A stretch of 64,000 nucleotides of DNA. It comes from Mycobacterium sp. DL (GTDB lineage: Bacteria; Actinomycetota; Actinomycetes; Mycobacteriales; Mycobacteriaceae). Location of the stretch: the NCBI RefSeq assembly GCF_039729195.1, contig NZ_CP155796.1, forward strand, positions 5,580,001 through 5,644,000, written 5' to 3'. The notes beneath the pieces were generated by a model. It was not told the DNA's origin. It ran no database searches and worked only from the letters and a program-made list of their open reading frames with translations. Shown here in pieces: positions 43,620 through 52,209 of this stretch; the first letter of the stretch is position 1; each line of letters opens with the position of its first letter. The position numbers and the translations under genes are program-made.

Positions 43620-43633
43620 CGCTCTCAGCGAAC
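43618..43633 (+). promoter_or_regulatory. ClgR-like operator before clpP1
   Basis: GACGCTCTCAGCGAAC: the CGCT-N3-AGCG core of the ClgR palindrome, starting at the last bases of tig. A TANNNT -10 (TAGTGT, 43672-43677) follows, so the box sits about 58 bp before the likely start, a good place for an activator. ClgR control of clpP1P2 is established in Actinobacteria; this site is read by eye. Confidence 0.6.
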
Positions 43634-43671
43634 GGGCACCGTCTGGGGACTCCCCGGCGGCGCGTGTTGGT

Positions 43672-43677
43672 TAGTGT
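43672..43677 (+). promoter_or_regulatory. Putative -10 box of clpP1-clpP2
   Basis: TAGTGT matches TANNNT, with a predicted start near 43684 and a 50-nt leader to the GTG of clpP1. The -35 position is poor, in line with activator dependence. Confidence 0.4.
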
Positions 43678-43734
43678 CATTCGTAAGACGGAGTCACCGC
43701 GTCCTAAGTACGTAAAGAAAGCAGGTATCCAGTC

Positions 43735-44328
43735 GTGACTGACATGCGTGGCGCCTCAGCGGGCCTCAATCTCGTCGACTCGGTGTATGAGCGGTTGCTG
43801 TCCGAGCGGATCATCTTCCTGGGTTCCCAGGTCGACGACGACATCGCCAACCGGCTGTGCGCTCAGATCCTCTTGCTGTCCGCCGAGGATCCGACGAAGG
43901 ACATCCACCTCTACATCAACTCGCCCGGCGGTTCGATCAGCGCCGGAATGGCGATCTACGACACCATGGTGCTCGCACCGTGCGACGTGGCGACCTACGC
44001 GATGGGGATGGCCGCCTCGATGGGCGAGTTCCTGCTCGCCGCCGGCACCAAGGGCAAGCGGTACGCGCTGCCGCACGCCCGGATCCTGATGCACCAGCCG
44101 CTCGGCGGCATCACCGGCGGCGCTGCCGACATCGCGATCCAGGCCGAGCAGTTCGCGGTCATCAAGAAGGAGATGTTCCGCCTCAACGCGGAGTTCACCG
44201 GCCAGACTCTGGAGCGGATCGAGGCGGACTCCGACCGCGACCGGTGGTTCACGGCGCAGGAAGCCCTCGAATACGGCTTCGTCGATCACATCATCACCAG
44301 CACCAACGTCAACGGAGTTGTGTCATGA
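43735..44328 (+). CDS. clpP1: ATP-dependent Clp protease proteolytic subunit 1
   Basis: A 197-residue serine protease subunit. The triad is in place: Ser about 95 in [10 protein letters not shown], His about 120 in ILMHQPLGG, Asp about 169 in ADSDRDRWF. The handle [14 protein letters not shown] is intact. In mycobacteria ClpP1 and ClpP2 form a mixed two-ring particle, essential for growth, fed by ClpX or ClpC1. I keep the GTG at 43735; an ATG three codons later is possible. It overlaps clpP2 by ATGA. Confidence 0.97.
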   Translation: MTDMRGASAGLNLVDSVYERLLSERIIFLGSQVDDDIANRLCAQILLLSAEDPTKDIHLYINSPGGSISAGMAIYDTMVLAPCDVATYAMGMAASMGEFLLAAGTKGKRYALPHARILMHQPLGGITGGAADIAIQAEQFAVIKKEMFRLNAEFTGQTLERIEADSDRDRWFTAQEALEYGFVDHIITSTNVNGVVS

Positions 44329-44981
44329 CCGATCACACCCCATCCACGGATGCCCGCATGCAGCCGCAGGCCCGCTACATCCTCCCGTCGTTCATCGAGC
44401 ACTCGAGCTTCGGCGTCAAGGAGTCCAACCCCTACAACAAGCTGTTCGAGGAGCGCATCATCTTCCTCGGCGTGCAGGTTGACGACGCCTCGGCCAACGA
44501 CATCATGGCCCAGTTGCTGGTCCTGGAGTCGCTGGACCCGGATCGCGACATCACCATGTACATCAATTCGCCGGGTGGTTCGTTCACCTCGCTGATGGCG
44601 ATCTACGACACGATGCAGTACGTCCGTGCCGACATCCAGACGGTGTGTCTGGGCCAGGCCGCTTCGGCGGCCGCTGTGCTGCTCGCCGCCGGTACTCCCG
44701 GCAAGCGGCTGGCGCTGCCCAACGCTCGCATCCTGATCCACCAGCCCTCTCTGGGCGGCGTCATCCAGGGCCAGTTCTCCGACCTGGAGATCCAGGCCGC
44801 TGAGATCGAGCGGATGCGCACCCTGATGGAGGAGACCCTTGCGCGCCACACCGGTAAGGATGCTGCGGTCATCCGCAAGGACACCGACCGCGACAAGATC
44901 CTGACCGCCGAAGCGGCCAAGGACTACGGCATCATCGACACGGTGCTGGCATACCGCAAGCTGTCCGCGCAGACGGCCTGA
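44325..44981 (+). CDS. clpP2: ATP-dependent Clp protease proteolytic subunit 2
   Basis: A 218-residue partner subunit. Ser about 114 in [16 protein letters not shown], His in LIHQPSLGG and Asp in [19 protein letters not shown] context are present. The N-terminus [20 protein letters not shown] is the mycobacterial ClpP2 style, part of which is processed off. The start codon overlaps clpP1 (ATGA), assuring equal synthesis. It converges on the PPOX-type gene with only 2 bp between the stops. Confidence 0.97.
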   Translation: MTDHTPSTDARMQPQARYILPSFIEHSSFGVKESNPYNKLFEERIIFLGVQVDDASANDIMAQLLVLESLDPDRDITMYINSPGGSFTSLMAIYDTMQYVRADIQTVCLGQAASAAAVLLAAGTPGKRLALPNARILIHQPSLGGVIQGQFSDLEIQAAEIERMRTLMEETLARHTGKDAAVIRKDTDRDKILTAEAAKDYGIIDTVLAYRKLSAQTA

Positions 44982-44983
44982 AC

Positions 44984-45424
44984 TCAGCCGTTGCCGTAGA
45001 CCCTGGTCGCGGTGACGAGCACGGCGGTGCGCCGCTGCTCGCGCATCGTCCGGTCGAACTCGTCCCAGTCGTCGTGGGTGCCGCCTGCGGCGCGGAAGAT
45101 GTCCCGGAGCAGTTGCGGCAGCGCGTCGCCGGAGCCGAGCCAGGGTTGCGGGTCGTCAGGCCCGGCCAGTTCGGCATGCCCCTCGACGGTGGCCCATTGC
45201 CACCCGCCCCGGAAGGTCACAGCGATCTGGGGCCGGGCCCGCAGGTTGGCCAGCTTGACCTTGCCGTAGGTGACGAAGCCCAACGTCGATGCGCCGGTCT
45301 GCGGGTGCGGTAGCGGCCCGGCGTTGATCAACGACGACTGAATCGTCAGGTCTGCGCGCAGGGTCGACACCACAGCCAGACCGTTGTCGTCCTTGGCGAG
45401 TGCGAAGGCGTCCTCGAGGGTCAT
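44984..45424 (-). CDS. PPOX-class F420-dependent oxidoreductase-like protein
   Basis: A 146-residue split-barrel protein of the pyridoxamine-phosphate-oxidase/F420 family (LAVVSTLRADLTIQSSLINAG, LGFVTYGKVKLANLRARPQIAVTFRGG WQWATVEGHAEL). These use F420 or FMN to reduce or bind small substrates. The specificity cannot be read. No clear ribosome site precedes the ATG at 45424, so a leaderless message is possible. Not part of the clp operon. Confidence 0.85.
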   Translation of the reverse strand: MTLEDAFALAKDDNGLAVVSTLRADLTIQSSLINAGPLPHPQTGASTLGFVTYGKVKLANLRARPQIAVTFRGGWQWATVEGHAELAGPDDPQPWLGSGDALPQLLRDIFRAAGGTHDDWDEFDRTMREQRRTAVLVTATRVYGNG

Positions 45425-45589
45425 AGACGGAGAGTACGACAGAGGGGCCGTACGACCCGCTGCCGTCTTTGCTCTCCGCGGTTGACCGGCAGGGAGGGGC
45501 AATGATGTCGAATAGCGCCGAACGCTATTGACGACCCCGTCAGGCGTGGGAGTCTGGTGCTCGCAGCTCAACACGGCAGGGGGCGGATC

Positions 45590-45895
45590 ATGGTGGTGGG
45601 GATACTTCGGGGCGCCGCGATCGTCGTACTGGCCGGTGCCGGGGCGTTCGGGTTGTCGCACGTCGGTTCGCCGGCGGTCAGCCACGCCGACGTGGTCTGC
45701 CCGGTCGGCATGTACTGGGACGTCTACACGGCGCAGTGTCTGTACTACGACGTCAACGTCTACGTGAACCCCCCGAACCCGATCGTCGGTCCCGCCGGCC
45801 CCATCGGAGTCGGGGGAGTGGTGGGTCCCGTCGGACCTGGCCCGGTCGGGCCCGGCCCGGTTGGTCCCGGGCCGGTCGGCCCTGGTCGACGCTGA
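45590..45895 (+). CDS. Small secreted protein with Gly-Pro-Val repeats
   Basis: A 101-residue protein. A signal peptide (RGAAIVVLAGAGAFGLSHVG) ends near SHADVV. The mature part has two Cys in VVCPVGMYWDVYTAQCLYYD, likely a disulfide, then an Asn/Pro stretch and three to four GPGPV/GPVGP collagen-like units. Start ATG 45590 follows GGGGGCGG. A mycobacterial secreted protein of unknown role, divergent from the PPOX-type gene. Confidence 0.75.
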   Translation: MVVGILRGAAIVVLAGAGAFGLSHVGSPAVSHADVVCPVGMYWDVYTAQCLYYDVNVYVNPPNPIVGPAGPIGVGGVVGPVGPGPVGPGPVGPGPVGPGRR

Positions 45896-46211
45896 GACCT
45901 GCTCGGAGCGTTCCAACAGCCGCCGACCGCAGGTACCCGGTCGAAGGCGGGTACGTTGGTTGCGGACGGTTCCCGGAGCGATAACGGCGGCGACACGCCA
46001 GAGACACGGTGTTGTGTTCGCGGCCGTCTGGGACGGATCAGGCGATATGTTGACGCAACCACTCGTGAATACCACCGGCGCTATTCGGCTTTATCGGTCG
46101 CACGGCGCCGGAACATGCGGGTAGCGTCGGGGAGAAGTCCTCGAGGGTGCCTGACAGTACCCGCCGAACAGTTCGAACATCGTTGCCGACAGGAAGTGGG
46201 ACCCCAGCACC
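45896..46211. promoter_or_regulatory. clpX upstream region
   Basis: About 315 bp without a gene. It holds a TTGACG (46050-46055) as a possible -35 without a clear -10 at the right distance, and a GTTCGAAC palindrome at 46171-46178. The latter is not a complete LexA box. Confidence 0.35.
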
Positions 46212-47492
46212 ATGGCACGCATTGGAGACGGTGGTGACCTGCTGAAGTGCTCTTTCTGCGGCAAGAGCCAGAAGCAGGTCAAGAAACTCATCGCGGGTCC
46301 GGGTGTGTACATCTGCGACGAGTGCATCGACCTGTGCAACGAGATCATCGAAGAGGAACTCGCCGACGCTGACGACGTCAAGCTAGACGAGCTGCCCAAA
46401 CCCGCGGAGATCCGCGACTTCCTCGAGGGTTATGTGATCGGCCAAGACACCGCCAAGCGCACGCTGGCCGTGGCCGTCTACAACCACTACAAGCGCATCC
46501 AGGCGGGCGAGAAGATGCGCGACTCACGCGCCGAGCCGGTCGAGCTGTCGAAGTCCAACATCCTGATGCTGGGACCCACCGGCTGCGGCAAGACCTACCT
46601 GGCGCAGACGCTGGCGAAGATGCTCAACGTCCCGTTCGCCATCGCCGACGCCACCGCACTGACCGAGGCCGGTTACGTCGGTGAGGACGTCGAGAACATC
46701 CTGCTCAAGCTGATCCAGGCTGCCGACTACGACGTCAAGCGCGCCGAGACGGGCATCATCTACATCGACGAGGTCGACAAGATCGCCCGCAAGAGCGAGA
46801 ACCCGTCGATCACCCGCGACGTCTCCGGCGAGGGCGTGCAGCAGGCGCTGCTGAAGATCCTCGAGGGAACGCAGGCGTCGGTTCCCCCGCAGGGCGGCCG
46901 CAAGCACCCGCATCAGGAGTTCATCCAGATCGACACCACCAACGTGCTGTTCATCGTGGCGGGTGCGTTCGCAGGCCTGGAGAAGATCGTCTCCGACCGC
47001 GTCGGCAAACGCGGCCTGGGCTTCGGCGCCGAGGTGCACTCCAAGGCCGAGATCGACACCCAGGATCACTTCGCCGAGGTGATGCCCGAGGACCTGATCA
47101 AGTTCGGTCTCATCCCCGAGTTCATCGGCCGGCTGCCCGTGGTGGCCTCGGTGACCAACCTCGACAAGGAATCCCTCGTCACGATCCTGTCCGAGCCGAA
47201 GAACGCTCTGGTCAAGCAGTACACGCGGTTGTTCGAGATGGACGGCGTCGAGCTGGAGTTCAACGAGGACGCTCTCGAGGCGATCGCCGATCAAGCCATA
47301 CACCGCGGAACCGGTGCCCGCGGCCTGCGCGCGATCATGGAGGAAGTCCTGCTGCCGGTGATGTACGACATCCCCAGCCGCGACGACGTCGCCAAGGTGG
47401 TTGTCACCAAGGAGACCGTGGAAGACAACGTGCTTCCGACGATCGTGCCGCGCAAACCCCCCCGCAACGAACGCCGCGAGAAGAGCGCCTAG
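46212..47492 (+). CDS. clpX: ATP-dependent Clp protease ATP-binding subunit ClpX
   Basis: A 426-residue AAA+ unfoldase. The N-terminal zinc domain has CSFCGK and CDECIDLC; then Walker A GPTGCGKT, the pore loop GYVG ([10 protein letters not shown]), Walker [11 protein letters not shown], and the substrate-contact loop [10 protein letters not shown] of the RKH type. It unfolds tagged proteins and feeds ClpP1P2. Separate promoter region from clpP1P2. Same order as Rv2457c. It converges on the glycosyltransferase gene (15 bp between stops). Confidence 0.97.
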   Translation: MARIGDGGDLLKCSFCGKSQKQVKKLIAGPGVYICDECIDLCNEIIEEELADADDVKLDELPKPAEIRDFLEGYVIGQDTAKRTLAVAVYNHYKRIQAGEKMRDSRAEPVELSKSNILMLGPTGCGKTYLAQTLAKMLNVPFAIADATALTEAGYVGEDVENILLKLIQAADYDVKRAETGIIYIDEVDKIARKSENPSITRDVSGEGVQQALLKILEGTQASVPPQGGRKHPHQEFIQIDTTNVLFIVAGAFAGLEKIVSDRVGKRGLGFGAEVHSKAEIDTQDHFAEVMPEDLIKFGLIPEFIGRLPVVASVTNLDKESLVTILSEPKNALVKQYTRLFEMDGVELEFNEDALEAIADQAIHRGTGARGLRAIMEEVLLPVMYDIPSRDDVAKVVVTKETVEDNVLPTIVPRKPPRNERREKSA

Positions 47493-47507
47493 CTTCGACA
47501 CGCGGAG

Positions 47508-48812
47508 TCACTGCCGCAGCGCTGACGTGCTCTCGTTGACGACCTCGTCGATCAGCGCCGCGATCTCGGCGATTCCATCACGGCGGGCAAAGGCCGACTG
47601 CAGCCCGCGGGCTGAGTCGCGGAATGCGGGCGTGTCCAGCACCTCCCGCACCGCGTGACGCACCTCTGAGGCGGTCGGTGTCCCGGTGCGCAGGTTGACT
47701 CCGGCGCCGAAATATTCGACCCGTGCGGCCACCTCGGGCTTGTCCTCGGTGTCGCCCGCCACCACGAGTGGGACGCCACTCGAAAGGGCGCGCTGGACAG
47801 CCCCGTACCCACCGTTGGTGACCATCACATCGACCACCGGGAGCAGCACGTCGTGCGGCAGGTATTCGGCCACATAGGTGTTGGCGGGCAGCGGCATCCG
47901 GATCTGAGAGACCAGGCGGCCGCCCGTGGTGGCCACGACGGTGACGTCCTCGTGGGCCAGCGCTTTGATGGTCGGTTCGATCAATCGGGTGAGGTCGGCA
48001 TTGTCGACGGTTCCCTGGGTGACGTGCACGACGGGCCGGCCGCTGTACAGAGCGTCCCACCACGGGGGCGGCACGAAGTTGTCGCTCGGCAGCGGGTGCA
48101 CCGCGCCGACGAACCTGACATGGGCGGGCAGGTCGCTTCGGTGATACTCGAATTCGGGGATGGTCGGGCTGATCACCCGATCCGCAAGCACCGCTGAGTC
48201 GAAGACGAAGACCGGCAACGTCGGTAGGCCCAGTGCGTCGAGCATGCGGTCGGCGGCGCGCTGCGACGGTCGCAGCAGGATGTTCTGGGTGACCAGCGCG
48301 AGGACCCGGTTGCGTAGCCGGCCGACTATGCCCGGCATCGGCGTGATGCCGGGTCCGCCGGGCGCGGTGTCGCGGCTCGACAGCAGCAGCGGCATGGTGG
48401 AGTAGGCCAGAATCGGCGGCCGGGAGATGTTGCGGTTCAACAACAGTGGCAGTACGCCCAGGAAGAACGCGTCGGTGAGGACGGCGTCGTAGCGGTTGCC
48501 GGCCAGCAGTTCCTGCAGCGCGCTGAACTGGTAGGGCAGCGGCCGGACGAAGACGTTCTCGACGTCGAAGTTGATCCGCGCGATGCCCGATGTCTCGGCG
48601 CGGCCGGGCAATTCGTCGAACGCGGAATCGTCGTAGTCCGCGCCGAGTGGCAGCGGACGGGGTTCGGCGCCGACCGCCCGGATCCTGTCGGCATGGCGGG
48701 CACTGGTGAGGACGGTGACGCGGTCACCTCGCGCCACCAGACCCCGCGCGACGTTCAGCAGCGGCGAGATGTGTCCGACGGGAGGGCAGGAGGCGATGAG
48801 GATCTCTGGCAT
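47508..48812 (-). CDS. Glycosyltransferase family 1 (MGT type)
   Basis: A 434-residue GT-B glycosyltransferase. N-terminal acceptor domain with PPVGHISPLLNVARGLVARG; C-terminal donor domain with VVHVTQGTVDNADLTRLI and the sugar-nucleotide loop LLPVVDVMVTNGGYGAVQRALSSGVPLVV, in which the catalytic-site Asn-Gly-Gly-Tyr-Gly replaces the more usual HGG. Probably transfers a hexose from a UDP- or TDP-sugar to a lipid or drug-like aglycone. It starts 84 bp after fdhD on the same strand and might be in its transcript; no functional link is evident. Confidence 0.88.
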   Translation of the reverse strand: MPEILIASCPPVGHISPLLNVARGLVARGDRVTVLTSARHADRIRAVGAEPRPLPLGADYDDSAFDELPGRAETSGIARINFDVENVFVRPLPYQFSALQELLAGNRYDAVLTDAFFLGVLPLLLNRNISRPPILAYSTMPLLLSSRDTAPGGPGITPMPGIVGRLRNRVLALVTQNILLRPSQRAADRMLDALGLPTLPVFVFDSAVLADRVISPTIPEFEYHRSDLPAHVRFVGAVHPLPSDNFVPPPWWDALYSGRPVVHVTQGTVDNADLTRLIEPTIKALAHEDVTVVATTGGRLVSQIRMPLPANTYVAEYLPHDVLLPVVDVMVTNGGYGAVQRALSSGVPLVVAGDTEDKPEVAARVEYFGAGVNLRTGTPTASEVRHAVREVLDTPAFRDSARGLQSAFARRDGIAEIAALIDEVVNESTSALRQ

Positions 48813-48896
48813 GTCGTCGATGCTCGGCGATCACCGGGCAGGCACGCTTGGAGGTTGTGTGGAGAACAGATGGAGATTGCAGGCGAGGGCTACTGC

Positions 48897-49733
48897 TCAG
48901 CTCTTCACGCGGTCCGGGCGGGTGTAGATGTTCATCGAATCGCCGCGCAGGAAAGCCACCAGCGTGAGCCCGGACTGGCTGGCCAGATCCACGGCCAGAG
49001 ACGACGGCGCCGAGACCGCGGCGAGCACCGGGATGCCGGCCATCACGGCTTTCTGGGTGAGCTCGAAGGACGCCCGCCCGCTCACCAGCAGCACGGTGCC
49101 GCTCAGTGGAATCCGGCGCTGTTCGAGCGCCCACCCGACCACCTTGTCGACGGCGTTGTGTCGACCGATGTCCTCGCGCACCACCAGGACGGTGCCATCG
49201 GAGGCAAAAAGCGCGGCGCCGTGGAGTCCTCCGGTGGCGGCGAACACCTTCTGCCCGTCGCGCAGCTTGCCGGGAAGCGCGGACAACGTCTCGGCGCTGA
49301 CCGTGGTGGGGTCGTCACCCGGGCAGTGCTTGCTGATCAGCCGGACCGCATCCAATGACGCCTTGCCGCAGACTCCGCACGACGACGTCGTGTAGAAGTT
49401 GCGGGTGGGATCGACGTCGGGTGCCGGCACGTCGGGGGCCAGCGTCACGTCGAGGACGTTGTACGAGTTCTGTGAAAAGCCCGAGCCATCGTCGGTGGCG
49501 CCGCGGCAGTACCGCACCGACAGGATGTCGTCGCGCCGGGCGATGAGGCCCTCGGTGAGCAGAAACCCCTGCGCCAGTTCGATGTCCGAGCCTGGGGTGC
49601 GCATGGTGACGGTCAGCGGCACCGCGTTGACGCGGATCTCCAACGGCTCCTCGACGACCAGTGTCTCGGGCCGGGCGACCGTGTCGTCCGCTGTCACGTG
49701 CCGCACCCGCCGCCGCGCCGTCACCCTGCCCAC
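48897..49733 (-). CDS. fdhD: Formate dehydrogenase accessory sulfurtransferase FdhD
   Basis: A 278-residue protein needed for formate dehydrogenase activity: it passes sulfur to the molybdenum cofactor. The active Cys pair is [14 protein letters not shown], and the family segments GFLLTEGLI and GGLHGAALF are present. The GTG start abuts the stop of the molybdoenzyme gene, so the two are co-translated. Same pairing as Rv2899c-Rv2900c in M. tuberculosis. Confidence 0.93.
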   Translation of the reverse strand: MGRVTARRRVRHVTADDTVARPETLVVEEPLEIRVNAVPLTVTMRTPGSDIELAQGFLLTEGLIARRDDILSVRYCRGATDDGSGFSQNSYNVLDVTLAPDVPAPDVDPTRNFYTTSSCGVCGKASLDAVRLISKHCPGDDPTTVSAETLSALPGKLRDGQKVFAATGGLHGAALFASDGTVLVVREDIGRHNAVDKVVGWALEQRRIPLSGTVLLVSGRASFELTQKAVMAGIPVLAAVSAPSSLAVDLASQSGLTLVAFLRGDSMNIYTRPDRVKS

Positions 49734-52052
49734 TTAGCGGCGCTCCAGTCTGACGACGATTGCCTTCGACACCGGGGTGTTCGACCGGGCAGCAGTGTGA
49801 TCAAGGGGGACAAGGGGATTGGTCTCGGGGTAGTAGGCTGCGGCATTGCCCACCGGCGTCGAGTACGCCACCACCGCGAAGTCCTCCGCGCGCCGCTCCT
49901 GGAGCACGCCGTCGGCGCCGGTGTACTCGGAGACCAGATCCACCCGGTCTCCGCCGGAGAGTCCGAAGGCCTCCAGGTCGGCGGGATTGACGAACACGAC
50001 GCGGCGGCCGTTCTTGACGCCACGGTAGCGGTCGTCGAGGCCGTAGATCGTGGTGTTGTACTGGTCATGGCTGCGCAGTGTCTGCAGCACCAGGCGCCCC
50101 GGCGGCACCCGAACCCACTCAAGCGGGTTGGTCGCGAAGTTCGCTTTGCCTGTGGTGGTGTGGAATTCGCGGGAGTCACGCGGGGGATGGGGAAGCTGGA
50201 AACCGTCCGGGGCACGCACTTTGTGGTTGTAGTCCCCGCAGCCGGGGACGACGGCGGCGATCGCGTCGCGGATGGTGTCGTAGTCGCCGTTGAACGTCTC
50301 CCACGGCACCGGGTGATCGGGCCCGAGGACCGCGCGAGCCAGCCGGCAGATGATCGACACCTCGCTGAGCACGTCGTCGCTCGGCGGATGCAGGCTGCCG
50401 CGGGACAGGTGCACCATCGACATCGAATCCTCGACCGACACCTGCTGCTTGCCGCCTGCCTGGACATCGCGGTCGGTGCGGCCCAGCGACGGCAGGATCA
50501 ACGCGGTGGTTCCATGCACCAGATGACTTCGATTGAGTTTGGTCGAAACCTGAACGGTCAGTGAGCACTTGCGCAGCGCAGCCTCGGTGACCTCGGTGTC
50601 CGGTGTCGCCGAAGCGAAGTTGCCGCCCATCGCCAGGAACACCTTGGCCTTGCCGTCGCGCATCGCCCGGATCGCGTCGACGGTGTCGTAACCGTGCTCG
50701 CGGGGCGACTCGATTCCGAACCGGGTGTCCAGGGCGGACAGGAAAGCTTCGGGCATCTTCTCCCAGATCCCCATGGTGCGGTCACCCTGCACGTTGGAGT
50801 GCCCGCGCACCGGGCACAGCCCGGCGCCGGGCTTGCCGATCATGCCGCGCATCAACAGCACGTTGGTGATCTCGGCGATGCTGGGGACAGCGTGTTTCTG
50901 CTGGGTCAGTCCCATCGCCCAGCACACGACGATGCGCTCCGCGCCCGCCATCATGCCGGCGACCCGATCGAGCTGTTCGCGGTCGATTCCGGTTGCCTCG
51001 AGCACTGTGTCGAGATCGACGGTGCGCGTCTGACTCTCGTAGGCGTCGAAGCCCGCGGTGTGTTTCGCGACGAAGTCGCGGTCGACCACACTGCCCGGGG
51101 ACCGATCGTCGGCGTCCAACAGCAGCTTGCCGACGCCGGCGAACAGCGCCATGTCACCGCCGAGACGGATCTGGACGAACTCGTCGGCGATGGACACCCC
51201 GTCGCTGATGACCCCGTGCACCTTCTGCGGATCCTTGAAGCGGATCAGGCCGGCCTCGGGAAGGGGGTTCACCGCGATGATGTTGGCGCCGTTGGCCTTA
51301 GCCTTCTCCAGGACGGACAGCATTCGTGGGTGATTCGTGCCGGGGTTCTGTCCGGCGATGACGATCAGGTCGGCGAGGACGAGGTCCTCCACGGTGACCG
51401 AACCCTTGCCGATGCCGATGGCGTCGGTCAGTGCGGTGCCCGAGGATTCGTGGCACATGTTCGAACAGTCCGGCAGGTTGTTGGTGCCGAAACTGCGGAC
51501 CAGCAACTGGTAGAGGAACGCCGCTTCGTTGCTGGTTCGCCCCGAGGTGTAGAACACGGCCTGATGCGGGCTGTCGAGGGCGCGCAGTTCGTCGGCGATC
51601 AGCTCGAAGGCCTCACTCCAACCGATCGGGCGATAGTGATCGTCGCCGGGTCGCAGCACCATCGGCTCTGTGAGGCGGCCCTGCTGAGACAGCCAGTACT
51701 CGGGTTGCGCCTCGAGGTCGGCGATCGAGTGCCGCGCGAAGAACTCGGCGGTGACGACGCGTTTGGTGGCCTCCTCGGCGACGGCCTTGGCGCCGTTCTC
51801 GCAGAACTCGGCGATCTTGCGGCCACCGTGTTCCTCGGGCCACGCGCATCCCGGGCAATCGAATCCGTGACGTTGGTTGAGCTTGGCCAGCGTCGCGGCG
51901 GTGCGCACCGCACCCATCGATTCCACGCTGCGCTGCAACGACACCAGCACTGCTTTGACTCCGGCGGCCTCGTGTTCCGGGCCGGTGACGGTGAGTGCGC
52001 GTTCGTCGACGTCGGCTTCAACGTCTCGGTCGGGGTGGCGGCGCGAGAACAT
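49734..52052 (-). CDS. Molybdopterin oxidoreductase alpha subunit, FdhF-like
   Basis: A 772-residue protein of the formate-dehydrogenase-H-like oxidoreductase family. It lacks the N-terminal 4Fe-4S Cys motif of true FdhF except for CPGCAWPEE near residue 70. Visible domains: molybdopterin loops (YTSGRTSNEAAFLYQLL, CHESSGTALTDAIGIGKGSVT, GQNPGTNHPRML), the middle domain, and the C-terminal cap TYSTPVGNAAAYYPETNPL. The selenocysteine or Cys at the Mo site is not obvious at CHESS; that Cys is the candidate ligand. It probably oxidises formate or a related substrate, with fdhD supplying sulfur. ATG 52052 is taken although GGAGG sits only one base away. Confidence 0.88.
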   Translation of the reverse strand: MFSRRHPDRDVEADVDERALTVTGPEHEAAGVKAVLVSLQRSVESMGAVRTAATLAKLNQRHGFDCPGCAWPEEHGGRKIAEFCENGAKAVAEEATKRVVTAEFFARHSIADLEAQPEYWLSQQGRLTEPMVLRPGDDHYRPIGWSEAFELIADELRALDSPHQAVFYTSGRTSNEAAFLYQLLVRSFGTNNLPDCSNMCHESSGTALTDAIGIGKGSVTVEDLVLADLIVIAGQNPGTNHPRMLSVLEKAKANGANIIAVNPLPEAGLIRFKDPQKVHGVISDGVSIADEFVQIRLGGDMALFAGVGKLLLDADDRSPGSVVDRDFVAKHTAGFDAYESQTRTVDLDTVLEATGIDREQLDRVAGMMAGAERIVVCWAMGLTQQKHAVPSIAEITNVLLMRGMIGKPGAGLCPVRGHSNVQGDRTMGIWEKMPEAFLSALDTRFGIESPREHGYDTVDAIRAMRDGKAKVFLAMGGNFASATPDTEVTEAALRKCSLTVQVSTKLNRSHLVHGTTALILPSLGRTDRDVQAGGKQQVSVEDSMSMVHLSRGSLHPPSDDVLSEVSIICRLARAVLGPDHPVPWETFNGDYDTIRDAIAAVVPGCGDYNHKVRAPDGFQLPHPPRDSREFHTTTGKANFATNPLEWVRVPPGRLVLQTLRSHDQYNTTIYGLDDRYRGVKNGRRVVFVNPADLEAFGLSGGDRVDLVSEYTGADGVLQERRAEDFAVVAYSTPVGNAAAYYPETNPLVPLDHTAARSNTPVSKAIVVRLERR

Positions 52053-52186
52053 GCCTCCAGGGTAGGCCTGCCGCGAGCCAGGCCCGCGGATGCACCGTGG
52101 CGCCGAGAGCGCGGCCGCCATTCACCGCCGGTGCGGGGAGGGCGGCTGCGCGGTGTGCTGGACGGTCGATTGCCTGGTCGGTAGAG

Positions 52187-52205
52187 CACTCGCCCGCCGC
52201 GAGTG
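52187..52205 (-). terminator. Hairpin after the 13E12 gene
   Basis: CACTCGC-CCGCC-GCGAGTG, a perfect 7-bp stem with a 5-base loop, 4 bp beyond the stop. No T run follows. Weak call. Confidence 0.35.
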
Positions 52206-52209
52206 TGCG

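Noticed and set aside
46165..46185. GTTCGAAC palindrome before clpX as a LexA box
   Set aside because: The right half of the 16-bp box does not fit and no damage promoter is near.
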